This document shows positions 32,915-41,057 of a DNA stretch of 43,377 nucleotides, one piece after another (within the stretch, counting starts at the first letter, position 1; the number at the start of each line of letters is the position of its first letter). Below the pieces are notes generated by a model. It did not search any database. It was not told the DNA's origin and saw only the letters and a program-made list of their open reading frames with translations. A program made the translations under genes and the position numbers. The stretch comes from Gemmatimonadales bacterium. Its GTDB lineage: Bacteria > Gemmatimonadota > Gemmatimonadetes > Longimicrobiales > Gaopeijiaceae. The stretch covers positions 1 to 43,377 of the forward strand of contig REEG01000290.1 in the NCBI GenBank assembly GCA_007695195.1. The letters run 5' to 3'.

Positions 32915-34351
32915 ATGACCCAGGTCCGTACCCGCTTCGCCCCCAGCCCCACCGGTCGCCTCCATGTCGGCAACCTGAGGGTGGCCGTCTTCAATCATCT
33001 CTTCACCCGCCGCCATGGGGGCCGCTTCATCCTGCGGGTCGAGGACACCGATGTGGAGCGGAATGTGGAAGGGTCCCTGGAGGGGATCATGGAGGACCTC
33101 CGCTGGGCGGGGTTGGACTGGGACGAGGGGCCTGGGGTGGAGGAGGGCGGGCGAGGTCCCTATCGCCAGTCCGAGCGCGGGCGGCTGTACCGGGAGGCGG
33201 CCCACCGCCTCGAGGCCGAAGGACGGGCCTACCGGTGCTTCTGCCCCGATGAGGGGGCGGAGCGGGAACGGGATGGAGCCGCGGAGATCGGATGTCCCGG
33301 AGGGTGCCGCTTTCTCCCGGCCACGGAGCGGACTGGCCGTCTCGAGGCCGGCGAACCCTCGGTGCTTCGCTTCGCCACCCCGGACGAGGTGGTCTCGTTC
33401 CGGGATGAGGTGCGAGGGGTCATCGCCATGTCGGCAAAGGATCTGGGCGACTTCATCATTCTCCGTGCCGACGGTCGACCCACCTACAACTTCGCCGTGG
33501 TGGTCGACGATGTCGGCATGGAGATCACCCATGTGATCCGGGGAGCCGGCCACCTCTCCAACACCCCCAAGCAGGTCCTGCTCTTCGACGCCCTGGGGGT
33601 GGACCGTCCCATCTTCGCCCACCTTCCCACCGTGCTGGGTCCGGATCGGAAGAAGCTCTCCAAGCGCCGGGGCGCGCCCGGGGTGGCCGACTTCCGAGCC
33701 CAGGGCGTTCCTGCCGACGCCGTGGTCAACTACCTCTCCCTGCTGGGGTGGTCGCCGGGAGACGACCGGGAGATCCTGACCCGGGATGAGTTGGTGGAGG
33801 CCATGGACCTGGGCCGGATCGGGGCTTCCAACACCATATTCGATCCCGAGAAGCTCCGCTGGGTGTCGTCGCAGCATCTGGCCGCCATGCCGCTGGACGA
33901 AGTGGCGCGGGTGGTGGAGCCCTATCTGGACCGGACTCGCTTTCCCCTGCGGGACGAACAGATCGCTCCTGCCCTGGACGCCATCCGTACGCGTCTGGAA
34001 GCTCTGGGTGAGGTGAACGAGCATCTGGCCATCCTCTTTCCAACGGATGAGGTGCTCCAGGGCGCACGGGACGAGTTGCGCCATGACCCTGGTGCCCCTT
34101 CCGTGCTCCTAGCCGTTCGGGAAGCGCTGGCAGCGGTGGATCCGTGGGAGGCGGATGCGTTGGCCGCCGCCGTTCGGGCGGCGGGGAAGGAGGTGGGGGC
34201 CCGGGGAAAGGCGCTCTTCCACCCTGTGCGCCTGGCGTTGACCGGCGACCGGCAGGGGCCTGACCTGGGAAAGGTTATGGCGGGGCTCGGTCGGAAGCGG
34301 GTCCTGATGCTCCTTGATGAGAGCGCGGGATGGGTGAACTCCCAGCCATGA
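32915..34351 (+). CDS. gltX: Glutamyl-tRNA synthetase
   Basis: Charges tRNA-Glu (and perhaps tRNA-Gln). ATG 32915 places the class I signature near the N-terminus: RFAPSPTGRLHVGN with HVGN (17-20) as the HIGH box, and KKLSKR near 247 as KMSKS. Length from this start is 478 residues, normal for bacterial GluRS; the in-frame upstream extension runs through the C-rich leader and uvrC and is not supported. Four cysteines (C108, C110, C127, C131) sit where E. coli GluRS binds zinc, with altered spacing. No Shine-Dalgarno sequence is visible. Discriminating or non-discriminating specificity cannot be told. Confidence 0.95.
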   Translation: MTQVRTRFAPSPTGRLHVGNLRVAVFNHLFTRRHGGRFILRVEDTDVERNVEGSLEGIMEDLRWAGLDWDEGPGVEEGGRGPYRQSERGRLYREAAHRLEAEGRAYRCFCPDEGAERERDGAAEIGCPGGCRFLPATERTGRLEAGEPSVLRFATPDEVVSFRDEVRGVIAMSAKDLGDFIILRADGRPTYNFAVVVDDVGMEITHVIRGAGHLSNTPKQVLLFDALGVDRPIFAHLPTVLGPDRKKLSKRRGAPGVADFRAQGVPADAVVNYLSLLGWSPGDDREILTRDELVEAMDLGRIGASNTIFDPEKLRWVSSQHLAAMPLDEVARVVEPYLDRTRFPLRDEQIAPALDAIRTRLEALGEVNEHLAILFPTDEVLQGARDELRHDPGAPSVLLAVREALAAVDPWEADALAAAVRAAGKEVGARGKALFHPVRLALTGDRQGPDLGKVMAGLGRKRVLMLLDESAGWVNSQP

Positions 34352-34422
34352 TCCGATCTCTCGAGCCCACACGACCTTCCATGGGAAATTCCGGGAAGCC
34401 CCTCGCTCGGCCACGGCGAGGT

Positions 34423-34452
34423 TTGACCCTGTAGTAGGACCCTGGATAGATT
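34423..34452 (+). promoter_or_regulatory. Sigma70-type promoter for the TPR lipoprotein gene
   Basis: TTGACC (34423-34428) and TAGATT (34447-34452) are separated by 18 bases in the 194-base gap after gltX. The start would be near 34459, giving a leader of about 87 bases. The leader contains two CCCGGG palindromes (34489-34494 and 34500-34505) that can pair with each other. Confidence 0.55.
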
Positions 34453-34545
34453 ACGGGGTTATCCAAACGAAGTGCCTGTACGATCCGGCCCGGGGGCTAC
34501 CCGGGTTCAAACACCTACGAATTGCCTACCATCAGGAGGAGCTGG

Positions 34546-35982
34546 ATGAGCTTCCGATTCGGAGTCGTCGGGGCGGCGGTGTTCGCCCTGATGCTCGGAG
34601 GATGTGCCTCGACCGGGAACGGGCCTGAAGCGGGCCCGTCACTGCAGGATTTTTCCGAGGAGGATCTTCCCCAGTGGATGCAGGATCTTCCGGAGGGGCA
34701 GCCCCCGGAGGACAACGACCTGACCGATGAAGCAACCCTCCTCCTCTTCCAGGCCATGTCGGCCTCGGGCGAGCGGGCGGAGGACTTCTACCGGCAGACG
34801 CTGGAGGTTGCACAGCAGGGGATCTCGGACAACCCCGAGAACGCCCAGCACTACTTCCAGGCCGGTGAGGCGCTGCTGGGCCTCGGCGACCTGCGTGGTG
34901 CCGGCGAGATGTTCGACCGGGCCGAGGAGATCTATCCGCGCTATGTCATCGAGACGGAGTTCCGGCGCGAAGAGGCCTGGTTTGAAGCCTTCAACCGCGG
35001 CGCCGAGCTGGCCCAGGCCGGGGACCGCCAGGCGGCTCTGCCGTACTTCGAGGATGCTCACGCCATCTATCAGCGGCGGCCCGAGGCCATGCTGAACATC
35101 GCCGAGATCTACGCCGCGGAAGGCCGGTTGGACGAAGCCGCAGACCTCTACGGCCAGTCCATCGATGTGATCCAGAGTCCCGAAGCCGCCGAGATGGATC
35201 CGGAGCTCCGGGACAACTGGGGTGATTTCCTGGAGCTGGCGAGGTTCAACCAGGCCCAGATCTACTTCCAGCTCGAGCGCTACGCCGACGCGGCGGACGT
35301 CTACGCCGCCATCGTGGAAGAGGATCCCGAGAACCTCATGGCCATCTCGAATCTGGCGGTGGCCTACGTGGCCAGCGGTCAGGAAGAGCGGGCTCGTGCC
35401 GTATATGACGAGCTTCTCACCCGTCCGGACCTGTCCGCCCGGGATCTCTTTGGAATCGGCATCGGGCTCTACCAGTCCAATGAGTTTGCCGAGGCGGCCC
35501 AGGTGTTCCGGCAGGTCTGGGAGCGCGTTCCGCAGCATCGGGAGGCGCTGTTCAACTACACCCAGTCCCTCTATCTGGCCGATGAGTTCGCCGAGTTGGT
35601 GACGGCGGCCCAAGAGCTCATCGAGGTGGATCCCTTCAATGAGACCGCCTACCGCTTCGCGGCCCAGGCGCTGGTTCAGGAGGGGCGGGAGCACGAAGCC
35701 GTGGAGAAGATGGAGGCCATGGAGGCGCTCCCGTACTTCGTTGACGCTCTGGAACTGGTTCCCGTGGACGGCGGATATGCCATCGTGGGAATGGTGGTGA
35801 ATCGGAGCGCTCCCGCAGGTGAGACGGTCCGCCTCCGCTTCCACGTGGTGGATGTGGACGGCAACGAAGTGGGAACCACCGATACCGAGGTGTCGCTGGG
35901 AGACGAGGGCGTGGGCATGGAGTTCCAGGCCGACCTCTCCACCAACCAGAGCGCCTTCGGGTTCGTCTACGAGGTACTCTGA
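34546..35982 (+). CDS. TPR-repeat lipoprotein
   Basis: A 478-residue protein. The N-terminus is a lipoprotein signal ending LMLGGC, so C20 would be acylated. After an acidic linker come TPR-like helix pairs from about residue 70 to 390 (for example QHYFQAGEALLGLGDLRGA and ALFNYTQSLYLADEF). The last 80 residues form a beta-rich domain resembling FxLYD folds (GYAIVGMVVNRSAPAGETV onward). ATG 34546 is chosen because AGGAGG lies six bases upstream; an in-frame ATG at 34522 lacks this and would break the signal peptide. It is probably sorted to the outer membrane by the Lol pathway. Function is unknown; scaffolding is the usual TPR role. Confidence 0.8.
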   Translation: MSFRFGVVGAAVFALMLGGCASTGNGPEAGPSLQDFSEEDLPQWMQDLPEGQPPEDNDLTDEATLLLFQAMSASGERAEDFYRQTLEVAQQGISDNPENAQHYFQAGEALLGLGDLRGAGEMFDRAEEIYPRYVIETEFRREEAWFEAFNRGAELAQAGDRQAALPYFEDAHAIYQRRPEAMLNIAEIYAAEGRLDEAADLYGQSIDVIQSPEAAEMDPELRDNWGDFLELARFNQAQIYFQLERYADAADVYAAIVEEDPENLMAISNLAVAYVASGQEERARAVYDELLTRPDLSARDLFGIGIGLYQSNEFAEAAQVFRQVWERVPQHREALFNYTQSLYLADEFAELVTAAQELIEVDPFNETAYRFAAQALVQEGREHEAVEKMEAMEALPYFVDALELVPVDGGYAIVGMVVNRSAPAGETVRLRFHVVDVDGNEVGTTDTEVSLGDEGVGMEFQADLSTNQSAFGFVYEVL

Positions 35983-35998
35983 GGCCATTAGGCGTGAC

Positions 35999-36030
35999 GG
36001 GGGGAGGGGGGCTCAGGTCCCTCTCCCCCC
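35999..36030 (+). terminator. Hairpin terminator after the TPR gene
   Basis: GGGGGGAGGGGG (35999-36010) pairs with CCCTCTCCCCCC (36019-36030) over 12 positions with one G-T wobble and an 8-base loop, starting 16 bases after the stop. The T-rich stretch CTTGATCTTTTCC comes some 12 bases later and overlaps the tRNA promoter, so termination may be only partly intrinsic. Confidence 0.55.
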
Positions 36031-36043
36031 AGGGCGGTGCGGC

Positions 36044-36071
36044 TTGATCTTTTCCTGCCCTGCCGTAGATT
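36044..36071 (+). promoter_or_regulatory. Promoter for tRNA-Gly
   Basis: TTGATC (36044-36049), a 16-base spacer and TAGATT (36066-36071) put the start near 36078, six bases before the tRNA. The -10 box is identical to that proposed for the TPR gene. Confidence 0.6.
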
Positions 36072-36083
36072 GGTTGGGCAGTC

Positions 36084-36156
36084 GCGGGCGTAGCTCAGTT
36101 GGTAGAGCATCAGCTTCCCAAGCTGAGGGTCGCCGGTTCGAATCCGGTCGCCCGCT
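36084..36156 (+). tRNA. tRNA-Gly (anticodon CCC)
   Basis: A 73-base cloverleaf: acceptor GCGGGCG with CGCCCGC, D stem GCTC/GAGC, anticodon stem TCAGC/GCTGA with loop TTCCCAA (anticodon CCC, reading GGG), variable loop GGGTC, and T arm GCCGG-TTCGAAT-CCGGT. Discriminator base is T. CCA is not encoded. It is a single gene with its own promoter and terminator. Confidence 0.97.
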
Positions 36157-36195
36157 TGAGCATCTCGGTCCCCGGGTCGAGGTGGCAGGATTCAG

Positions 36196-36230
36196 GGCCT
36201 CGTCGCCACCTTCGGCGGCGAGGCCTTTTT
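36196..36230 (+). terminator. Intrinsic terminator after tRNA-Gly
   Basis: GGCCTCGTCGCC (36196-36207) pairs with GGCGGCGAGGCC (36214-36225), 12 pairs with one T-G wobble and a six-base loop, followed directly by T5 (36226-36230). This is a textbook Rho-independent terminator and separates the tRNA from the next operon. Confidence 0.9.
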
Positions 36231-36345
36231 CGTGGTCCGAGGGTACCATCTACCTGGTTGTGACCGGATGGTCTTTGATCCGGGCATGGACCGGCGGACC
36301 CCTGAGACGTGGCAAACCCCAGAGCGGTGTGGAGGAAGGGATCAG

Positions 36346-37620
36346 ATGGTACGGATCGCAGAGATCGAAATGGGAACCATTGCCGAGGAGCTGGAGCTCC
36401 GAATCGGGACGCGGATCGTTCGGGTGAATGGCGAGCGCGTCCGGGACGGGATCGACCTCACCTTCCTCCTGGCCGACAATGAGCTCGTTCTGGAGACGGT
36501 GGATCCGGACGGCACGGAAACCCACTACGAGATCGAGCGGGAGTTGGGTGAGCCCCTGGGCATCGTGCCGGCGCCGGACACGGTGCGCGAATGCGCCAAC
36601 GAGTGCGTCTTCTGCTTCATTGACGGAAACCCCAAGGACGTGCGGCCGACCCTCTGGATCCGGGACGATGACTTCCGGCTCTCCTTTACCTATGGGAGCT
36701 ACGTCACCCTCACCAATCTGGGACCGCGTGGGCTGCAGCGCCTGGTGGATCAGCGGCTCTCGCCCCTCTACGTAAGTGTCCACGCCACGGACCCGGATGT
36801 GCGTATCCGGCTCTTGAAGAATGACCGGGCCGGCCTCATCATGGACCAGCTTCGGTTTCTGCTGGACGGGGGGCTGGAGGTCCACACCCAGATCGTGCTG
36901 TGCCCCGAGTGGAACGACCGGGAGCACCTGGACCGGACCCTGGCTGAACTCTGGGAGCTGGGCGAGGGGATCCGGACCCTGTCGGTGGTGCCCGTGGGGC
37001 TCACCAAGTACAACCTGAACCGGCCCGTGCGCCCCCTGACCACGGCGGAGGCTGCGTACGCGGTGGACCAGGTGGAGGAGGCCCGGCAGCAGGGGGTCCG
37101 TGAGCGAGGCTATGGGTGGGCCTACTCCGCCGACGAGCTCTTCCTCCTGGCCGGGCGTCCGCTCCCGGGACCGGCGTACTATGATGACGCCTCCCTCCTG
37201 GAAAACGGGGTGGGGGCGGTGCGCCACTTCCTGGACGAGTTGGATGGGGAGATGGCCGCCGGGCTCCCGGAGCTCCACGGCCATCGCCTGCGCATCCTCA
37301 CGGGCCGCTCCATGTTTCCCTTCCTCCAGGAGCGTGCGCCCTTCCTGGCCTCGGCTACGGGAGCCGAAGTCCAGGTCCGGGAGGTGGAGAACCGGTTCTA
37401 TGGCTCCTCGGTGACGGTAGCGGGCCTCCTGGCCGGGGAGGATCTTCTGCGGGCGGTGGACGACCCGCGCGACGGGGATCTTGTCCTCCTCCCCGCCGAG
37501 ACGCTGAATCAGGATGATCTCTTCATCGATTCGCTCCCCCTGGAACGGTTCCGGACGGAGTTGGCTCCGGCCCGGATCGTTCCCGCCTATGAGATTCCCG
37601 ACGCGCTGAGGTCACTGTGA
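36346..37620 (+). CDS. DUF512 family radical-SAM-like protein
   Basis: A 424-residue protein of the DUF512 family. Residues 1-70 resemble a PDZ-like domain (RIGTRIVRVNGERVRDGIDL). A cysteine motif C83-x3-C87-x2-C90 (ECANECVFCFID) follows in a radical-SAM-like barrel (SFTYGSYVTLTN, YVSVHATDP), and the C-terminal DUF512 domain includes LTGRSMFPFL and VTVAGLLAGEDL. The motif could hold a 4Fe-4S cluster; no reaction is established that I know of. ATG 36346, with GGAGG ten bases upstream, is preferred over the open frame to 36232. It is coupled to der by GTGA, an arrangement widely seen in bacteria, which hints at a role in ribosome or RNA biology. Confidence 0.85.
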   Translation: MVRIAEIEMGTIAEELELRIGTRIVRVNGERVRDGIDLTFLLADNELVLETVDPDGTETHYEIERELGEPLGIVPAPDTVRECANECVFCFIDGNPKDVRPTLWIRDDDFRLSFTYGSYVTLTNLGPRGLQRLVDQRLSPLYVSVHATDPDVRIRLLKNDRAGLIMDQLRFLLDGGLEVHTQIVLCPEWNDREHLDRTLAELWELGEGIRTLSVVPVGLTKYNLNRPVRPLTTAEAAYAVDQVEEARQQGVRERGYGWAYSADELFLLAGRPLPGPAYYDDASLLENGVGAVRHFLDELDGEMAAGLPELHGHRLRILTGRSMFPFLQERAPFLASATGAEVQVREVENRFYGSSVTVAGLLAGEDLLRAVDDPRDGDLVLLPAETLNQDDLFIDSLPLERFRTELAPARIVPAYEIPDALRSL

Positions 37621-38954
37621 GTCGGCGTCTGCCGGTGGTGGCGGTGGTGGGGCGGCCCAATGTGGGCAAGTCCACCCTGTTCAACCGCGTGCTTGGCGAG
37701 CGGACGGCCATTGTGGACAACCGTCCCGGGGTGACCCGGGACCGCAATTTCGCCCAGGCCGACTGGGCCGGCCACGAGTTCTTCATCGTGGACACGGGTG
37801 GGGTCATCGAGGGGAGCGATGAGCCCATGGATCGCCATATCCGTTCCCAGGCGCTCACGGCAGTGGAGGAGGCGGACCTCATCCTCTTCGTGGTGGACGG
37901 CAAGGCCGGTATCCATCCGCTGGATGAGCGCCTCACCGAGGTGCTACGCGATTCGGGGCGCCCCGTCCTGGTGGTGGTGAACAAGGTGGACAACCTCCCC
38001 GGTGATGTGGCCTACCACGAGTTCTGGGGCCTGGGCCTCGGGGAGCCGCTTCCGGTAAGCTCCATCTCGGGACTGGGCTCCGGCGATCTTCTGGACCGGG
38101 TCGTGGCTGCGTTCCCCGAGGATCCGGGAGAGGCTCCGGCCGACGGGGCATTGAAGGTGGCGGTGATCGGAAAGCCCAACGCCGGCAAGTCCTCCTTTGT
38201 GAATCGACTCTTCGGCGAGGAACGGGTGGTGGTGAGCGAAGTCCCCGGGACAACCCGGGATCCCGTGGACTCCCGCCTCCGCTACCATGGGCGAGATGTG
38301 ATCTTTGTGGACACGGCGGGGCTCCGTCGCCAGTCCCGCATCTCCGATTCGGTAGAGTACTACTCCTCCCTCCGGACCGCCCGGGTGATCCGGGACGCCG
38401 AGGTGTGTCTGGTGATGGTGGACGCCGCCGAGGGTCTGCACCAGCAGGATCTGAAGATCATGGAGGCCGCATGGGAGGCTGGGTGCGGGGTGGTGGTGGC
38501 GGTGAACAAGTGGGACCTGGTGGACAAGGAGGACAATCCCACCCCCCGGATCGAGCGGGAGCTCCGCGCCCGGGCGACCCTCCTCCAGTTCGTTCCCATC
38601 ACCTTCATCTCGGCCCTCACCGGCCAGCGCGTCCGAGGGACCCTGGATCTCATCCTGAGAGTAGCCGAGGAACGGCGCCGACGCATTCCCACCCACGAGG
38701 TGAATGAGGTGATGGAGGCCCTCTTCCGCCACCAGCCTCCGCCCCACTCCCGGGGGCGCCCTGTGAAGCTCCGCTACGCCACCCAGGCCGATACAGCTCC
38801 ACCCACCTTCGTGATCTTCTCCAACATCCCCGACGCCATCCCGGATCACTACATCCGATATCTGCACAACGGATTCAGGAAGGCATGGGGATTCAACGGG
38901 GTCCCGCTCCGAATCCGGATCCGGGCCTCCACCGAGGGGCGGACTCCGGCATGA
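37617..38954 (+). CDS. der: Ribosome-assembly GTPase Der (EngA)
   Basis: Double-GTPase needed for 50S subunit maturation. The 445-residue product has two G domains: GRPNVGKS (12-19) with DTGG and NKVD, and GKPNAGKS (about 184-191) with DTAGL and NKWD, followed by a KH-like C-terminal domain (PVKLRYATQ, PDHYIRYL). The GTG start overlaps the upstream stop and the stop overlaps plsY (ATGA). Confidence 0.97.
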   Translation: MSRRLPVVAVVGRPNVGKSTLFNRVLGERTAIVDNRPGVTRDRNFAQADWAGHEFFIVDTGGVIEGSDEPMDRHIRSQALTAVEEADLILFVVDGKAGIHPLDERLTEVLRDSGRPVLVVVNKVDNLPGDVAYHEFWGLGLGEPLPVSSISGLGSGDLLDRVVAAFPEDPGEAPADGALKVAVIGKPNAGKSSFVNRLFGEERVVVSEVPGTTRDPVDSRLRYHGRDVIFVDTAGLRRQSRISDSVEYYSSLRTARVIRDAEVCLVMVDAAEGLHQQDLKIMEAAWEAGCGVVVAVNKWDLVDKEDNPTPRIERELRARATLLQFVPITFISALTGQRVRGTLDLILRVAEERRRRIPTHEVNEVMEALFRHQPPPHSRGRPVKLRYATQADTAPPTFVIFSNIPDAIPDHYIRYLHNGFRKAWGFNGVPLRIRIRASTEGRTPA

Positions 38955-39625
38955 CGGTCGGGGTCCTCCTCCTCCTCTCCTACGTTGTGGGGGCCACCCC
39001 CACGAGTCTCTGGGTAGGTCGCGCTCTCCACGGTGTGGATCTACGTGAGGTGGGTAGTGGCAACCTGGGAGCCACCAATACCTTCCGGGTGTTGGGTCCA
39101 GGGGCGGCGACCCCGGTGATGGTGGTGGACGTCCTGAAGGGATACCTTCCGGTGGTGCTCCTCCCGCCCCTGGCGGGGCTCGAGGGGTCCATCTGGGTCC
39201 TGGCCCTTGGTGCGGCGGCGATCCTGGGGCACGTCTTCTCGTTCTGGGTGGGCTTCCGGGGAGGGAAGGGAGTGGCCACCAGCGCCGGAGTATTCCTGGC
39301 CCTGGCGCCCCTCCCCCTCCTGATCACCGTGGGGGTCTGGGCCGCGCTGGTCTTCATCACCCGGATCGTATCGGTGGCGTCCATCACGGCGGCGCTGCTC
39401 CTGCCGGTGCTGGTGCTGCTCATGCCTACGCCCCGACATGAGGGGGATGCCCTGGTGGTCTTCACAGCATTCCTGGGCGCCTTCGTGATCTGGGCCCACC
39501 GGGCCAACATCCGGCGGCTCCTCCGGGGAGAGGAGAGCCGGTTCGCTCGCTCTCGCCGATCCGGAGCCGCCCTAGCGGATCAGCCGGTTCATGACACCCC
39601 TGAAGAGACGGGAGAGCGACCATGA
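38951..39625 (+). CDS. plsY: Glycerol-3-phosphate acyltransferase PlsY
   Basis: Integral membrane enzyme that acylates sn-1 of glycerol-3-phosphate from acyl-phosphate. ATG 38951 overlaps the der stop; upstream in-frame codons are der shadow. The 224-residue product has about five hydrophobic helices and the three PlsY motifs: GSGNLGATNTFR, FWVGFRGGKGVATSAG, and a C-terminal RHxxNIxRLL-like WAHRANIRRLLRG. A charged cytoplasmic tail of about 30 residues follows. PlsX is not in the window. GpsA, which makes its acceptor, is the next gene. Confidence 0.95.
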   Translation: MTVGVLLLLSYVVGATPTSLWVGRALHGVDLREVGSGNLGATNTFRVLGPGAATPVMVVDVLKGYLPVVLLPPLAGLEGSIWVLALGAAAILGHVFSFWVGFRGGKGVATSAGVFLALAPLPLLITVGVWAALVFITRIVSVASITAALLLPVLVLLMPTPRHEGDALVVFTAFLGAFVIWAHRANIRRLLRGEESRFARSRRSGAALADQPVHDTPEETGERP

Positions 39626-40689
39626 AGGAACTGGGATCCCCCAAATCCATGGGTGTGCTGGGGTCTGCCTCGTCTGTTCCCACCGCCATAGGTGTCGTGG
39701 GCGCAGGGAGTTGGGGGACGGCCCTGGCCCTCCTCCTTCATCGGAATGGCCACCGGGTCCGGCTCTGGAGTTGGGATGAGGCGGTGGTTCGAGAAGTTCG
39801 GGAAGCGGGAGAGAACCGCAGTTTTCTGCCGGGGTTCCGACTCCCCGAAGGTTTGGAGGTGTCCGCCGACCTGGAGCACGTCCTGGACGAGGCATCCCTG
39901 GTGGTCTCGGTGAGCCCCGCGCAGTTCGTGGACTCCGTCATGAGCCAGGCGGTGCGCTGGCTCCCCCCCGCGGCTCTGGTGGTGAGTGCCTCCAAGGGGA
40001 TTGAGACCCGGACCCTTCGACGGATGGATGAGGTCCTGAAGGAGCATCTGCCGCAAGACCAGCACCAACGACTCTGCGTCCTTTCGGGGCCTTCGTTTGC
40101 CCAGGAGGTGGCCGAGGCCCATCCCACGGCCGTGGTTCTGGCCAGTCGCTCCCGGGAGGCTCGCCTGGAGGCTCAGGCCGTCTTCTCGTCGGACTCGTTC
40201 CGCGTCTATACCGACCCCGACGTGGTGGGGGTGGAGCTGGGCGGGGCCGTGAAGAACGTCATCGCCCTGGCGGCGGGGATGGCCGTGGGGCTGGGACTTG
40301 GCCGGAACGCGCAGGCGGCGCTCATTACCCGCGGGTTGGCCGAGATCACCCGTCTCGGACGGGCCCTGGGTGCGGACCCCCTCACCTTCTCAGGGCTGGC
40401 CGGGGTGGGAGACCTGGTTCTCACCTGCACCGGAGAACTCTCCCGGAACCGGACGGTGGGGGTGCGCCTGGGACGGGGTGAGAAGCTGGATCGGATCCTG
40501 GGCGAGATGCGGGCGGTGGCCGAGGGCGTTCGGACCACCGAGGCCGTCCACCAGTTGGCCCTCCGCCACGATGTGGAGATGCCCATCACCGCTCAGGTGC
40601 AGCGGATGCTCAAGGACGAGGTGACGCCAGCCGACGCCCTCCACGAACTCATGACCCGGGATCCGAAACCGGAGCGCTGGGGCCGATGA
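39622..40689 (+). CDS. gpsA: NAD(P)-dependent glycerol-3-phosphate dehydrogenase
   Basis: Makes sn-glycerol-3-phosphate from DHAP for phospholipids. The Rossmann motif GAGSWGTA begins at residue 27; SASKGIE, LSGPSFAQEVA, the catalytic lysine in GGAVKNVIALAAG, and LAGVGDLVLTC are all family signatures. The 355-residue length includes about 20 extra N-terminal residues; an internal ATG at 39649 would trim nine. It overlaps plsY and the MerR gene by ATGA, so acceptor synthesis and first acylation are in one operon. Confidence 0.96.
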   Translation: MKELGSPKSMGVLGSASSVPTAIGVVGAGSWGTALALLLHRNGHRVRLWSWDEAVVREVREAGENRSFLPGFRLPEGLEVSADLEHVLDEASLVVSVSPAQFVDSVMSQAVRWLPPAALVVSASKGIETRTLRRMDEVLKEHLPQDQHQRLCVLSGPSFAQEVAEAHPTAVVLASRSREARLEAQAVFSSDSFRVYTDPDVVGVELGGAVKNVIALAAGMAVGLGLGRNAQAALITRGLAEITRLGRALGADPLTFSGLAGVGDLVLTCTGELSRNRTVGVRLGRGEKLDRILGEMRAVAEGVRTTEAVHQLALRHDVEMPITAQVQRMLKDEVTPADALHELMTRDPKPERWGR

Positions 40690-41057
40690 CGGCACCGGAT
40701 GAGACAGGCGGCAGGCCCTTGGTGCCCAAGGCCTACTACTCCATTGGAGAGGTCTGCGACCTGACGGGTCTCAAGCCCCATGTGCTCCGCTACTGGGAGA
40801 CCCAGTTCCGCATCCTGCAGCCATCCAAGAACCAGGCCGGAAATCGGGTCTACCGCCCCCGGGAGATCAAGATCATCCTCCTCCTGCAACACCTTCTCCA
40901 CAAGGAGAAGTTCACGGTGGAAGGTGCCCGGCAGCGCCTGGAACGCCTGCGCCGGGACGGGGACCCGGCCGATGAGGCCGAGGGTATTCTGGCTTCTTCG
41001 TTTCTGGACTCGCTCAAGAACGACCTACACGAACTCCGCGACATTCTCACGCCATGA
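40686..41057 (+). CDS. MerR-family transcriptional regulator
   Basis: A 123-residue DNA-binding protein. The winged-helix MerR domain covers about residues 17-85 (YYSIGEVCDLTGLKPHVLRY, then NRVYRPREI), and a short helix (about 95-120) can form the dimer coiled coil. There is no metal- or drug-binding C-terminal domain, so its signal is unknown. It overlaps gpsA and surE by four bases each. This small MerR type is often found in such phospholipid/housekeeping operons; autoregulation is possible but not shown. Confidence 0.85.
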   Translation: MTAPDETGGRPLVPKAYYSIGEVCDLTGLKPHVLRYWETQFRILQPSKNQAGNRVYRPREIKIILLLQHLLHKEKFTVEGARQRLERLRRDGDPADEAEGILASSFLDSLKNDLHELRDILTP

